The notes: generated by a model not told the origin, from the sequence alone. A DNA stretch of 64,000 nucleotides from CAJFUR01 sp904420575 (GCA_965119745.1 OZ221973.1:1550001-1614000); one strand, 5' to 3'. Positions 8,888 to 18,252 are shown, numbered from the stretch's first letter. Numbers and translations: made by a program.

Positions 8888-10315
8888 CTATTCTTTGCCC
8901 GTCCAACAGTAAGTGCACACCTTCTCGGGGTCGATGCCGATGGCTTCCAGCATGCCGCCGAGCGACTGGAAGCCCAGCGAGTCGAAGCCCATCTGCTCGC
9001 AGATGGCGTGCAGCAGGCATTTCCCTCGCTCCGTGTCGCCGTCGGCGTATTCGTCCAGGTGCTTCTGGCCCTCGTCGCCTTCCAGCTCCTGCACCACGCG
9101 GCGCGCGATCAGCTCCATCTCCGAGCGGCTTCGCGAGAAGCTGAGGTACTTGCAGCCGAACATGATGGGCGGGCAGGCCGAGCGCATGTGCACTTCCGCC
9201 GCGCCGGACTCGTACAGGTAGGCAACGGTCCCGCGCAGCTGCGTGCCGCGCACGATGGAATCGTCGACGAAAAGCAGCTTCTTGCCGCGGATGAGCTCGG
9301 GCACGGGGATGAGCTTCATCTTCGCCACGCGGTTGCGCACGTCCTGGTTCGACGGCATGAACGAACGCGGCCACGTGGGCGTGTACTTGATGAAGGGCCT
9401 CCCGAAAGGCGCATGGCATTCGGACGAGTACCCGATAGCGTGCGGCACGCCCGAATCCGGCACGCCCGCCACGTAGTCCACGTCGGGCACCATGCCCCGT
9501 TTGGCCTCGTCGCGCGCCATGATGGCGCCGTTGCGGTAGCGCATGACCTCGACGTTCATGCCTTCGTAGTTGGAATTGGGATAGCCGTAGTACACCCATA
9601 GAAACGCGCAGATCTTCATCTTGCTGCCGGCAGGGGACAGAGTCTCGATACCGTCGGCGTCCACGCGCACGATCTCGCCCGGTCCCAGCTCGTAGGCATC
9701 GTCGTAGCCCAGCTTGTGGTAGGCGAACGACTCGAACGAGACGCAGTGGCCGTCCGCGTCCTTGCCGACGAGCACGGGAAGGCGCCCCATCTTGTCGCGC
9801 GCCGCGATGATGCGCCCGTCGCTGGTCATGACGAGCAGCGTGAGCGAACCTTCGATGGCGTCCTGGGCGAACTTGATGCCCGACACGAAGTCTTCCTGCT
9901 GGTTGATGAGGGCGGCGACCAGCTCCGTGGTGTTGACGTCGCCCGAGCTCATGGCCATGAACTGCTTGCCGCCTCCCGAGAAGTACGCCTCTACCAGCGC
10001 CTCGGCGTTGTTGATGGCGCCGACCGTGGTGAGGGCGAACGTGCCCAGATGAGAGCGTACCAGAAGCGGCTGCGGGTCGGTGTCGCTGATGCAGCCGATG
10101 CCGCTTTGCCCATGGAACCCGGGCAGGTCGTCTTCGAAGCGCGTGCGGAACGGCGTGTTCTCGATGGAATGGATCTCGCGTTGGAAGCCCTGGTCCTCGC
10201 TATCGTGGAAGATCATGCCCGCACGCCGCGTCCCCAGATGCGAGTGGTAGTCCACGCCGAAGAACACGTCCATCACCACGTCGCGGTGCGACGCCGCTCC
10301 GAAGAATCCGCCCAT
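8888..10315 (-). CDS. PurF-like amidophosphoribosyltransferase homologue lacking the N-terminal nucleophile
   Basis: The 475-residue protein aligns with glutamine PRPP amidotransferase: an Ntn-hydrolase glutaminase-like half (GVDYHSHLGTRRAGM, SHLGTFALTTVGAINN) and a phosphoribosyltransferase half with an intact PRPP loop (LLFVDDSIVRGTQLR). It ends with a PurF-like cysteine tail (KVCTYCWTGKE). PurF proteins begin Met-Cys-Gly-(I/V)-Phe-Gly, and that Cys is the glutaminase nucleophile. Here the N-terminus reads MGGFFG, so the nucleophile is replaced by Gly and glutamine hydrolysis should be lost. No upstream in-frame start would supply a Cys. It may be ammonia-dependent, regulatory, or a specialised paralogue; an authentic PurF presumably lies elsewhere. 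The ribosome-binding sequence (AAAGGCAGG) is moderate. Confidence 0.8.
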   Translation of the reverse strand: MGGFFGAASHRDVVMDVFFGVDYHSHLGTRRAGMIFHDSEDQGFQREIHSIENTPFRTRFEDDLPGFHGQSGIGCISDTDPQPLLVRSHLGTFALTTVGAINNAEALVEAYFSGGGKQFMAMSSGDVNTTELVAALINQQEDFVSGIKFAQDAIEGSLTLLVMTSDGRIIAARDKMGRLPVLVGKDADGHCVSFESFAYHKLGYDDAYELGPGEIVRVDADGIETLSPAGSKMKICAFLWVYYGYPNSNYEGMNVEVMRYRNGAIMARDEAKRGMVPDVDYVAGVPDSGVPHAIGYSSECHAPFGRPFIKYTPTWPRSFMPSNQDVRNRVAKMKLIPVPELIRGKKLLFVDDSIVRGTQLRGTVAYLYESGAAEVHMRSACPPIMFGCKYLSFSRSRSEMELIARRVVQELEGDEGQKHLDEYADGDTERGKCLLHAICEQMGFDSLGFQSLGGMLEAIGIDPEKVCTYCWTGKE

Positions 10316-10644
10316 TGCCTGCCTTTCGTCCCGCCTGTCGTCTCTCGTTCAACGAAGACATCAGTATAAGGTTTCACGGGACGGGTGGGGGCGAACTGGT
10401 CGATGATTCGCGGTTTTTGCACGGATGGCGGCGGCGTGAGGCCGACGACGGGCGATGCCGGGCAAGGCGCATGGGTGGCGGGCAGGCAGCTCGGGAGGTT
10501 AGTGGGTTGGAGGCTTCGGCCGCTTGACCAGAGCTGCTTGATGGAGATTTTCCGCATGCCGGGCGCGGAGCCACGCGACACCTATCGCGGCGAGGGCGAT
10601 TGTGCCACCATGGTCGGACGGGCTTGTTGCAAGGAAGGTGGGGT
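10316..10644. other. Intergenic region between divergent purF-like and ansA genes
   Basis: This 329-bp divergent region must hold promoters for both flanking genes. I see no convincing paired -35/-10, no strong palindrome and no supported small gene; open frames here are GC-driven. Confidence 0.5.
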
Positions 10645-11712
10645 ATGAAGAGCATCCTTTTGGTGGCCACGGGCGGCACCATCGCCTCGGTGGAGGACGA
10701 GGGCGGGCTCGCGCCGGCCTTGGGCGGGGAGGAATTGGCACGCTACGTGCCGGAACTGGGCTCCCTGTGCGCATACGACGTCGTGCAGCCCATGAACATC
10801 GACAGCACCAACATGCGGCCCGCCGACTGGATGCGCATGCGCGACGTGATCGTGGACGCCTACGACGACTACGACGGGTTCGTGGTGCTGCACGGCACGG
10901 ACACCATGGCCTACACGGCCGCCGCGCTTTCGTACCTGATCCAGGGAAGCCCCAAGCCCATCGTGCTGACGGGCTCCCAGCAGCCGATGGCCAGCCCCTT
11001 CACCGACGCCAAGCTCAACGTGTACCAAAGCGTGCTCTATGCGCTTGACGACCGGTCGCGCGACGTGTCGGTGGTGTTCGGCGGCGCGGTGATCGCCGGC
11101 ACCCGCGCGCGCAAGCAGCGCACCATGAGCTTCAACGCGTTCGCCAGCGTGAACTTCCCCGAGATCGCGCTCGTCAGGAACGACCGCATCGTCCGCGCAG
11201 GGACGTCCGCCCCGTCAGACGGCGGCAGGTGCAAGGCCGGCGCGGAAGGCGGGCGTGGAGAGGGCGGCGAGGCAGGCATGGGCGGCCGTGACGGCGGCCT
11301 GCGCGTGTACGACCGCCTGAACGAGCGCGTGTTCGTGCTGAAGCTCACGCCCGAGATGGACCCGGCCGTGTTCGACCTGCTCAAGCGCGACCACGACGCC
11401 ATCATCCTGGAAACGTTCGGCATCGGCGGCATTCCCGACTACGGCGACTACCAGCGGGCGCTGTTCGACTGGGTGGATTCGGGCCGGACGCTGGTGGTGA
11501 CGACGCAGGTACCCGAAGAGGGGTGCGATCTGGGCGTGTACGAAGTGGGCCGCGCCTATGCCGAGCACCGCGGCATCCTCAAGGGCGGCGACATGACCAC
11601 CGAGGCGCTGGTGGCGAAGACCATGTGGGCCCTCGGCCAGACGAACGACGCGGACGAGATCCGCACGCTGTTCTACCGCGTGGTCAACCACGACCGCACG
11701 GCAGAGGCGTAG
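10645..11712 (+). CDS. ansA: L-asparaginase, type I-like
   Basis: The 355-residue protein carries both asparaginase threonine motifs: VATGGTIAS at the N-terminus and VVLHGTDTMAYTAAAL near residue 90. It also has LTGSQQPM, and EGCDLGVYEVGR late in the protein. It hydrolyses L-asparagine to aspartate and ammonia. No signal peptide is present, so it is cytoplasmic. The start is ATG 10645 behind AAGGAAGG; an upstream in-frame GTG lacks a ribosome-binding site. A Gly/Ala-rich insertion of about 30 residues (around residues 192-215) separates the two lobes and is probably a flexible, lineage-specific loop. Confidence 0.92.
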   Translation: MKSILLVATGGTIASVEDEGGLAPALGGEELARYVPELGSLCAYDVVQPMNIDSTNMRPADWMRMRDVIVDAYDDYDGFVVLHGTDTMAYTAAALSYLIQGSPKPIVLTGSQQPMASPFTDAKLNVYQSVLYALDDRSRDVSVVFGGAVIAGTRARKQRTMSFNAFASVNFPEIALVRNDRIVRAGTSAPSDGGRCKAGAEGGRGEGGEAGMGGRDGGLRVYDRLNERVFVLKLTPEMDPAVFDLLKRDHDAIILETFGIGGIPDYGDYQRALFDWVDSGRTLVVTTQVPEEGCDLGVYEVGRAYAEHRGILKGGDMTTEALVAKTMWALGQTNDADEIRTLFYRVVNHDRTAEA

Positions 11713-11859
11713 GAGATGCGGCTGTCGCAGGATGACCGGCGCGCTTCCTGCACGAAACAAGGACTTCCGCAGCCTCGTCAACGACAGGGTCATGGCCGGC
11801 GGAGGCCGACGACACGGAAGGCGCGGGTCGGCGTAGGCCGGTGTTGCAGGGGGCTCAGG

Positions 11860-11920
11860 CCCTCGCACGACCGGCAGCGGTGACGGAAACCTTTCCCCGC
11901 CGCTGCCGGTCGTGCGAGGG
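11860..11920. terminator. Long inverted repeat between convergent ansA and nhaC
   Basis: A perfect 21-bp inverted repeat (11860-11880 with 11900-11920) encloses a 19-nt loop, midway between the two convergent stop codons. It lacks a clear T-run, so it is a bidirectional terminator or mRNA 3'-end stabiliser. Confidence 0.75.
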
Positions 11921-11930
11921 CGCTGCGCCG

Positions 11931-13316
11931 CTATTCCTTCGGAACCTGCTTCTTCTCGGGAACCAGGAAGATGAACACGAGGGAGCTTGCCAAAAGCAGG
12001 AAGGGATAGAACAGAAACGGGATGATCTGGAAGGCCGACACGGCATACCCCAGCTCGGTTGCCGCCGATATGGCGACGAGCATCTGGGCGCCATACGGGA
12101 TGATGCCCTGGAACACGCACGAGAACGTGTCCAGTATGGACGCCGTCTTGCGGCTGGAGATGCCGTACGTCTCTCCCATCTCCTTCGCGATGGGGTTCGC
12201 CATGACGATGGCCACCGTGTTGTTCGCCGTGGCGATGTCCATGGCGCCCACGAGCAGGCCCATGCCCAGCTGGCCGCCCTTGCGGCTTTTGAACAGGCTC
12301 TTGATGCCGTTGAGCAGCGCGACGAAGCCGCCGTGCTCCCGGATGAGCGCGCAGATGGCGCTCACCAGCACGGCCACCATGGTGGTTTCGAACATGCCGG
12401 CGGCGCCCGAGCCCATGTTCGCCAGAAGGTCGGTGGGAACCGTCGCGCCCGTGGCGACCATGATGAACGAGCCCGACACGATGCCCAGCAGCAGCACCAC
12501 GAACACGTTGATGCCCACGATGCCGCCGACGAGCACGATCAGGTAGGGAATGAGCTGGACGAGGTCGTAGTCGTGCGTCACGCTCCCGTTCAGGTCGGCG
12601 CCGAACGACAGCGCCAGGATGATGACGAGCGAAGCCAGCGCCGCCGGCAGCGCGATCTTGAAGTTCTCGCGGAACTTGTCCTTCATCTGGCAGCCCTGCC
12701 CCTGGCAGGCGGCTATGGTGGTGTCGGATATGAACGACAGGTTGTCGCCGAACATGGCGCCGCCCATGACGCTGGCCACGCACAAAGGCAGGCCGAAGCC
12801 GGAGGCGGCCGAAACCGCCACGGCGATGGGCGTGATGAGCGTGATGGTGCCCACCGACGTTCCCATGGAAAGCGACACGAAGCAGCTGACCACGAACAGC
12901 ACCGCCACTGCGAACTGCGAGGGGACCACGGAAAGCAGCAGGTAGGCGACGCTTTCCGCGCTGTCGCGCCCGACGGTTCCCACGAAGATGCCCGCCGCCA
13001 TGAAGATGAGGATCATGGTCACGATGGTCTTGTCGCCGATGCCGCGCCCCATGATGGACAGCTTCTCGTCGAAGGGGAGCTTGCGGTTCTGCACGCACGC
13101 CACCAGAAGCGCCACCAGGAATATCACCACGATGGGAATGTTGTAGAACCCCATGGGTATGCCCATGACGTACTCGAACAGCACGCCCAGTCCCAAGTAG
13201 AGCACCAAAAACACCCCGATGGGCAAAAGCGCCGCCACGTTGCCCTTGGGTGCGTTGCCCGCCGTGGCGGGGCATCCGCCCTGGCCGCCGGCGGTCCCTT
13301 CGTTCTTCGTCTGCAT
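11931..13316 (-). CDS. NhaC-family Na+/H+ antiporter-like membrane transporter
   Basis: The 461-residue protein is almost entirely hydrophobic, with about eleven to twelve predicted membrane segments. It carries NhaC/YuiF-family features: MGTSVGTITLITPIAVAV, MFGDNLSFISDTTIAACQGQGC in the central half, and AMDIATANNTVAIVMANPIAKEM with FQGIIPYGAQM near the C-terminus. Family members exchange sodium for protons, or antiport organic anions or amino acids. The substrate cannot be read from sequence. The N-terminal about 25 residues are a Gly/Ala-rich cytoplasmic leader. The gene is monocistronic, lying behind the LuxR-type regulator on the same strand. Confidence 0.82.
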   Translation of the reverse strand: MQTKNEGTAGGQGGCPATAGNAPKGNVAALLPIGVFLVLYLGLGVLFEYVMGIPMGFYNIPIVVIFLVALLVACVQNRKLPFDEKLSIMGRGIGDKTIVTMILIFMAAGIFVGTVGRDSAESVAYLLLSVVPSQFAVAVLFVVSCFVSLSMGTSVGTITLITPIAVAVSAASGFGLPLCVASVMGGAMFGDNLSFISDTTIAACQGQGCQMKDKFRENFKIALPAALASLVIILALSFGADLNGSVTHDYDLVQLIPYLIVLVGGIVGINVFVVLLLGIVSGSFIMVATGATVPTDLLANMGSGAAGMFETTMVAVLVSAICALIREHGGFVALLNGIKSLFKSRKGGQLGMGLLVGAMDIATANNTVAIVMANPIAKEMGETYGISSRKTASILDTFSCVFQGIIPYGAQMLVAISAATELGYAVSAFQIIPFLFYPFLLLASSLVFIFLVPEKKQVPKE

Positions 13317-13373
13317 GGAATCCCTCTCTTCCGACCAACGTGCCTATTGTATCCCTTGAAGCGGGATCCCGCG

Positions 13374-13451
13374 CGTTCAATCGGCGACGAGAAAAGGGAA
13401 GGAGCCCCGAGAGGCTCCTTCCTGTCCGCCGCGTGCGCGCCATGCGCGCTT
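13374..13451. repeat. 78-bp repeat, copy 1, containing a terminator hairpin
   Basis: Bases 13374-13451 match 18271-18348 at 76 of 78 positions. The core is a 10-bp stem (GGAAGGAGCC / GGCTCCTTCC) with a 6-nt loop and, on the minus strand, a CTTTTC tail. It lies just after the stop of the minus-strand LuxR gene and can terminate it. On the minus strand it also encodes about 25 residues identical, but for a few, to the C-terminus of the small gene at 18274-18543. Confidence 0.85.
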
Positions 13452-13483
13452 TTTCGAAGGCGATGGGGCGAGGGAGGGGCAGG

Positions 13484-15079
13484 CTACGGCATCGGGTCGG
13501 GTTTTCCGTCGCTTGACCCGAGCACCAGGTCCATCATGTCCTGTCGGTTGTTGACGCCGAGCTTTCCGTAAATGTGGGCGACGTGGGTCTTCACGGTGTT
13601 TTCCGCCAAGACTAGCTCTTCCTGGATGAGCGTGCGGGTGCGTCCTTGCGCGAGCAAAATGAATATCTCCGTTTCTCGCGGCGACAGCTTCCTTTCCATG
13701 GCCACCGTTTGGCAGCGGCTCGTGATGATCTGGGAAACCTGCCTGCCGGAGAGCGAGGCGGCATTGCCGGCTGCCGATGGGGCAGGGGCGTTCGCGCAGG
13801 ACGCAGCCTGTCTGGCGCCTTCGGAAGCCGAAGTGCCGGACGAGGGCTCTTCGTGGCCCGCATCGAACCATTCGCCATGCATCGCCGCCACGGTGAGGGC
13901 GTACACGATAACGAGCACGATGACGCCGTTGACCATCGTTCCGTTGCCGAGCAGGAACACCCACACCATCGAGCATGCGGCGTAGGCGATGGCGCCTGTT
14001 CCCATGACGCGGTAAGACGGCTGGGGAAGGGCGTCGATGGCGGCGATGACGACCATCCAGAACAGAACATGGGCGCACGAATCGTCGAGCCGCATGAGCT
14101 CGTTGACGATGGGCGATGCGGCGTCTGCGGGCGATTGCTGCGCGGCAACGATGAACAGTCCGCATATGACGACGAGGATCGCGGGCTGAAACCGCGTCTT
14201 CAGGTTCCAGCGCGACGTCTTCACGAGAGTCGCGAACGCGAACAGGCCAAGCAGCAGCGAGGATCCCGCCCAGAACACGATGCCCGCGAGCGGGTTCGAT
14301 TCGATCGACGGGCTTTCTCCCCACAACCCGATCGAGCTGAACGAGCGGACGGTGGCCAGCAGCATCGAAACGCTGACGACAAGGATCGTCAGGCTTCTTT
14401 GTGCGTTGGCGTTTCGGGCGGGGCTGCCTTTGCGGGGCTGCACGGAGAGGCTCGACCGCGTCCATCGTGCGCGAGGCCGGTCGTCGCCTTCGCGGTCGAG
14501 CTCTTCGGACGACGAGGCTATGGCTGCTTTTCTCGTGCCTTCGAAAAGCACTGCAGAGACGATGGGCAAAGCGATGGCGGTGACGATCTGCCAGATCGGC
14601 GAAACGAGCGCTTCGAACAAAGGAAGCACGAGCGCTTCGATCGCGAGTGCGAACACGATGCACCATGCTGCGCAGGTGAACGTTTGGGTTCTGGCGAGCA
14701 ACAGGTTGTAGCGAGCGACGATCCAGAAATACCCCATGCCGAAAGCGATGAGGCCCGTGACGGCAAGGACGACGGGAGGGAAAAGGTTCTGTCGCGCGGC
14801 AAGCGCGAAGCACGCGGTGCCGACCGAGGAGGCGAAGGGCAGCACGTAGGTAAGAGGCCGATCATGCTCGCGAAGTGCACGGGGAGCGATGACGAAGGCG
14901 ACCCCAACCAGGAATATGCCCAGAAGGAAGAACAGACGCGAGTTTGCGAAAAGGCCGAGTTCTTCAGGCGTCGCGGAAAAGCCCGCCGCATGGCCGGCAA
15001 GCGTGCACCAGGTCAGGTTCACCGAGAGGCCAAGGGTGGCAAGAAGGGCGCAACGGTTCATGCGGCGCAGGTTGACCAC
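13484..15079 (-). CDS. Membrane-anchored LuxR-family transcriptional regulator
   Basis: The 531-residue protein has about twelve hydrophobic segments in its first 400 residues, a Ser/Ala-rich linker, and a C-terminal LuxR helix-turn-helix (LSPRETEIFILLAQGRTRTLIQEELVLAENTVKTHVAHIYGKLG, split here only for description). Such regulators are abundant in Eggerthella and relatives, where they typically sit next to the respiratory enzymes they control. It is divergent from the cytochrome / molybdopterin pair at 15382-18143, its likely target. The start is uncertain: GTG 15079 follows AGGAAGG at good spacing and is preferred. An ATG at 15061 is possible, and the longer frame would need a TTG without a ribosome-binding site. 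Confidence 0.85.
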   Translation of the reverse strand: MVNLRRMNRCALLATLGLSVNLTWCTLAGHAAGFSATPEELGLFANSRLFFLLGIFLVGVAFVIAPRALREHDRPLTYVLPFASSVGTACFALAARQNLFPPVVLAVTGLIAFGMGYFWIVARYNLLLARTQTFTCAAWCIVFALAIEALVLPLFEALVSPIWQIVTAIALPIVSAVLFEGTRKAAIASSSEELDREGDDRPRARWTRSSLSVQPRKGSPARNANAQRSLTILVVSVSMLLATVRSFSSIGLWGESPSIESNPLAGIVFWAGSSLLLGLFAFATLVKTSRWNLKTRFQPAILVVICGLFIVAAQQSPADAASPIVNELMRLDDSCAHVLFWMVVIAAIDALPQPSYRVMGTGAIAYAACSMVWVFLLGNGTMVNGVIVLVIVYALTVAAMHGEWFDAGHEEPSSGTSASEGARQAASCANAPAPSAAGNAASLSGRQVSQIITSRCQTVAMERKLSPRETEIFILLAQGRTRTLIQEELVLAENTVKTHVAHIYGKLGVNNRQDMMDLVLGSSDGKPDPMP

Positions 15080-15194
15080 GATCCCTTCCTTCCCTTTCCC
15101 GATGCCGTGCAGGAGCGTCTTCCGTGGCGAGCTCTGCTCCACGACAGGATCATTATAGGCGATTGCATGAAGAAGCAAAGGGAGACGGCTCGCA

Positions 15195-15257
15195 TATCAA
15201 CCAAACCGGGGGATGCTCGATCGCCTGCTTGGGCAAGTTCATCCGGTTGCGTTGATA
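15195..15257. promoter_or_regulatory. Candidate operator in the luxR-cytochrome divergent region
   Basis: TATCAACCAAACCGG (15195-15209) and CCGGTTGCGTTGATA (15243-15257) form an inverted repeat with 13 of 15 positions matching. It lies in the roughly 300-bp region between the divergent regulator and its putative target operon. A binding site for the LuxR-type regulator is an inference from location. Confidence 0.45.
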
Positions 15258-15381
15258 GCGCAGATGAGAAGGGGTTCTTACCATGTTCGCCAGCATGCGC
15301 GGCAAGCACGAAAAAATCGACGAGAAGAAAGGCGGGAAAGGACATTATCGGGCCGTTGCATGGAAGGAAACGGAGGAGAAC

Positions 15382-17043
15382 ATGAAAAGTAAACGTTTGG
15401 GCGTGGCGGTTGGAACGGCATGCGTTTGCGCGATGGTCGTCGCCTGTGGCGTCGCTCCCGCGCTCGCTGCCGACTCGGCTTCGACGGCGGCGGAGATCGT
15501 GCGGGGCGGGGAGCCGGACGGGGATGTGCAGTATCCAGGCAAGGAGTATATCGTCGAGAACTACGAGAAATGGGATCAGATCGCCGAAGACTACGCTCCG
15601 GAGATCCTCGAATATCCGAACGGGCAGCTTGTGCAGCGCACGCCGACCGAGTACGAATGCCCGCATTGGATGCAGCAGAGTTGGACCATTTCCTACAACA
15701 CGTTCTACCTCGACGCCGACAACCGCGGCTGCGGGAGCTGCCATGTCGACTTGAATTCGATGATCGAGCAGATGGATTACAAGCACGCCGTTATCGACAA
15801 CGACGCGTTGGGAACGTACAGCGACGTCAACCAATGCATATCGTGCCATCGCGACAACGGCGACGACTTCGGGCGCCTTATGCACAGCATCCACTTCAAC
15901 ACGCGCAACAACCCGAAGTTCACCAAAGGGTTTTTCGGCAGCTGCCAATCGTGTCATGATGCGACGGCCGACGGCAAAGGGATGCAGCTTTGGGACAACG
16001 TGAAACACGAGGTGTTGCAAGGGATCAACAAGGTGGAGAACGTCGAAGGGGAGTTCTCTGCAACGCAGGACAAGGTGCAGAAAATGGACGAGCTGTACAG
16101 TTACGATTTCGTCCATGGGTACTACGACCACATGCGCTATGCCTGCGGCCCGCTGGGGCTTGACATAGACCTTCCCCAGAGCATGTTCGACGAGTGGGAG
16201 ATCACCGTCGACGGCAACGTGAACAAGCCGTTTACAGCCAAGCTTCCCGATCTGGTTGCGGAGGCCGAGGCGGCTGGCGTCGTCGTGACCAAGCCGTCGA
16301 AGATGGTCTGCGAGCTCAACCCCATCGGCGGCGGTGGCATCGGGCAGGTGGAGATCACCGGCATCCCGACAAGCTGGCTGATCGAGAAAGCGGGCGGCTA
16401 TACCGAGGGAACGAACAGCGTGCGCGTCATCCGCGCCGACGGATCTTCGCGCAGCGGGTTCGACGTTGCCGCTTTGGACAACGGTTATCTGGTGTACAAG
16501 ATCGGCGGGGAGTATCTGGATGCGCGTCGCGGCTTTCCGGTCATGCATTGGCAAGAGACCTACGATGCCCAGATCTTCTCGAAGCAGATCAGCGGCTACA
16601 ACGTTTCTTCCGACGTCATGGACGAGCGCGTATGCGGCCAGGTCAACCAGGAAGGCGCGCATGTCAATCGTCCGAACGTCACCATATGCGACGTCCCCGA
16701 AGGCCTCATCATCGAAAACGGCAAGCCCTTTACGTTCAGCGGATATGCCGACGCGTTCGACCGGAAGATGAAGACCATCGAGTTTTCCATGGACAATGGC
16801 GAAACATGGACCTCGTTCGATGTGGGGGAAGTCGATCCTGCGAAATGGATCTGGTGGAACTTCACCTTCACGCCTGAAAAGGAAGGTGCCTACGTGCTGA
16901 GCGTTCGCGGCACTACCGAGGATGGCGACGTGAGCTATCGCGCTCACGAGGTTCTGGTGAACGCGAAGGACGAAATGCCTTCGGAAGACGAGATCATCAA
17001 GGTCAACCAGGCGACGAACGCGACCGATCAGGACGAGAAATAA
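15382..17043 (+). CDS. Secreted three-haem cytochrome c fused to a sulfite-oxidase-like molybdopterin domain
   Basis: The 553-residue protein has an N-terminal Sec-type signal peptide ending near PALAADS. Three CXXCH haem sites follow (CGSCH, CISCH, CQSCH). After residue about 220 comes a sulfite-oxidase/YedY-like molybdopterin domain in which the cysteine of KMVCELNPIGGGGIGQ is in the position of the usual Mo ligand. The protein ends in a Mo-co dimerisation-like beta domain (FSMDNGETWTSF). It would be an extracytoplasmic oxidoreductase with its own electron-transfer haems; the substrate is unknown. The start ATG 15382 follows GGAGG. The next gene, 14 bp downstream, encodes a related molybdopterin protein, so the two may form a complex. 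Confidence 0.8.
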   Translation: MKSKRLGVAVGTACVCAMVVACGVAPALAADSASTAAEIVRGGEPDGDVQYPGKEYIVENYEKWDQIAEDYAPEILEYPNGQLVQRTPTEYECPHWMQQSWTISYNTFYLDADNRGCGSCHVDLNSMIEQMDYKHAVIDNDALGTYSDVNQCISCHRDNGDDFGRLMHSIHFNTRNNPKFTKGFFGSCQSCHDATADGKGMQLWDNVKHEVLQGINKVENVEGEFSATQDKVQKMDELYSYDFVHGYYDHMRYACGPLGLDIDLPQSMFDEWEITVDGNVNKPFTAKLPDLVAEAEAAGVVVTKPSKMVCELNPIGGGGIGQVEITGIPTSWLIEKAGGYTEGTNSVRVIRADGSSRSGFDVAALDNGYLVYKIGGEYLDARRGFPVMHWQETYDAQIFSKQISGYNVSSDVMDERVCGQVNQEGAHVNRPNVTICDVPEGLIIENGKPFTFSGYADAFDRKMKTIEFSMDNGETWTSFDVGEVDPAKWIWWNFTFTPEKEGAYVLSVRGTTEDGDVSYRAHEVLVNAKDEMPSEDEIIKVNQATNATDQDEK

Positions 17044-17057
17044 GCGAGGTGACAGGA

Positions 17058-18143
17058 ATGAAAACGCAGAACCGCAGAATTTTTTCAGGCGTGGCGGGAA
17101 CCATGCTGCTCTTTTCGGGAGCCGGCCTGGCGCTCAATGCGACGAATCCCGGTGCTGCCGACGCCTCGGACGCTCCGCAGGGCACGACGCATGCGCGCAA
17201 CGGCATCGAGGTCGATGCGTCGTGGCTCGATCTGGAGGACGATTCGGGCTACGTGCGGGCATCGAACGTGCAGGGAACGTTCACGTTCAACCAAGCGGGA
17301 ACGACGCCAAGCGACGAGCTGTTCAACATTTTCGGGGCCACGCTGACGTCCATGTGCTCGAAGCCGGCGGTCGAACTGACGTCTGACGCCGAAGGCGTCG
17401 CGAACTACTACGTGAACGTAGGCGGCCATATCGAAAAAGAGTTCACGGTGGACGTCAGATCGCTTTCAGAGGACGCGAGCGAAGAGACGCTCATGGCGTG
17501 CTCGTGCGCAACGGGCGCCCCGTTCGGCCAGGCGGCGGTGCTCGGCGTGCCGCTCTCTTCGGTCATCGAAATGGCCGATCTCGAAGAGGGCGTGAACACG
17601 GTTACGGCCTACGGTGCCGACGGCTTCGGCCAGCCGCTTCCCTTGCGTTATGCGCTCGAGAAGAACGCGATGCTCGTGTATCAGGTAAACGGGCAAGAGC
17701 TGAGGACCGCCGACGAGGGGTCGAGCCTGCAGTTGTGGATGCCCGAAACGGTGGCCCGCTACTTCACGCGCAACATCACCGACATCGAGTTGACGCGCGA
17801 GGATGCGGAACCCGACGTTCAGCAGGTGGATCCGTGCTACCGCAACAAAGTCAACATCATGAACTATGCCGATGGATGCACCTTCTCAGTCGGCGACGAG
17901 ATCACGTTCGAAGGCGTGGCGGACGATCTGGGAAGCCCGATTGCCGCTCTGGAACTCTCCTTCGACGACGGCCGTACCTGGACGACGTGCGAAACGACGG
18001 GCGCCACGGCCGACAAATGGGTGAACTGGCAGTTCTCGACGTCCTTTGACGAGGCGGGGGACTATCGCATGACGGTGCGTGCCCGGACTGCCGACGACCT
18101 GGTGTCTCCGCTCGCCGCGACGCTCCTGTTCACGGTTTCGTAG
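17058..18143 (+). CDS. Secreted sulfite-oxidase-like molybdopterin protein
   Basis: The 361-residue protein has an N-terminal hydrophobic signal sequence (RIFSGVAGTMLLFSGAGLAL). The middle part is a degenerate sulfite-oxidase-type fold: MACSCATGAPFGQAAVLGVPLSSVIEMA corresponds to the Cys-bearing and 'G.PL...' segments of the neighbour, and PLRYALEKNAMLVYQVNGQEL follows. The C-terminal part is a Mo-co dimerisation-like domain (LELSFDDGRTWTTCET). It has no CXXCH. The order (haem-bearing, then haemless paralogue in one operon) suggests a heteromeric extracytoplasmic enzyme. Whether this subunit keeps a cofactor is unclear, because many conserved positions differ. The start ATG 17058 is preceded by AGGTGACAGGA. 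Confidence 0.72.
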   Translation: MKTQNRRIFSGVAGTMLLFSGAGLALNATNPGAADASDAPQGTTHARNGIEVDASWLDLEDDSGYVRASNVQGTFTFNQAGTTPSDELFNIFGATLTSMCSKPAVELTSDAEGVANYYVNVGGHIEKEFTVDVRSLSEDASEETLMACSCATGAPFGQAAVLGVPLSSVIEMADLEEGVNTVTAYGADGFGQPLPLRYALEKNAMLVYQVNGQELRTADEGSSLQLWMPETVARYFTRNITDIELTREDAEPDVQQVDPCYRNKVNIMNYADGCTFSVGDEITFEGVADDLGSPIAALELSFDDGRTWTTCETTGATADKWVNWQFSTSFDEAGDYRMTVRARTADDLVSPLAATLLFTVS

Positions 18144-18172
18144 CGTGCGCGTGCGTTGAACGGGATGCGAGA

Positions 18173-18252
18173 GGGGACGTCCGGCTGATCCGGGCGTCCC
18201 CGTGTTGCGAGTGCCCTGCACGTGGCACATTCCTTCAGGCTGTGCCACGTGC
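18173..18252. terminator. Two tandem hairpins after the cytochrome operon
   Basis: GGGGACG (18173-18179) pairs with CGTCCCC (18195-18201), and the stem extends inward through CCGG/CCGG. A second perfect 12-bp stem pairs 18218-18229 (GCACGTGGCACA) with 18241-18252. They lie between the plus-strand operon end and a convergent minus-strand small gene. Neither has a strong T-run. Confidence 0.6.
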
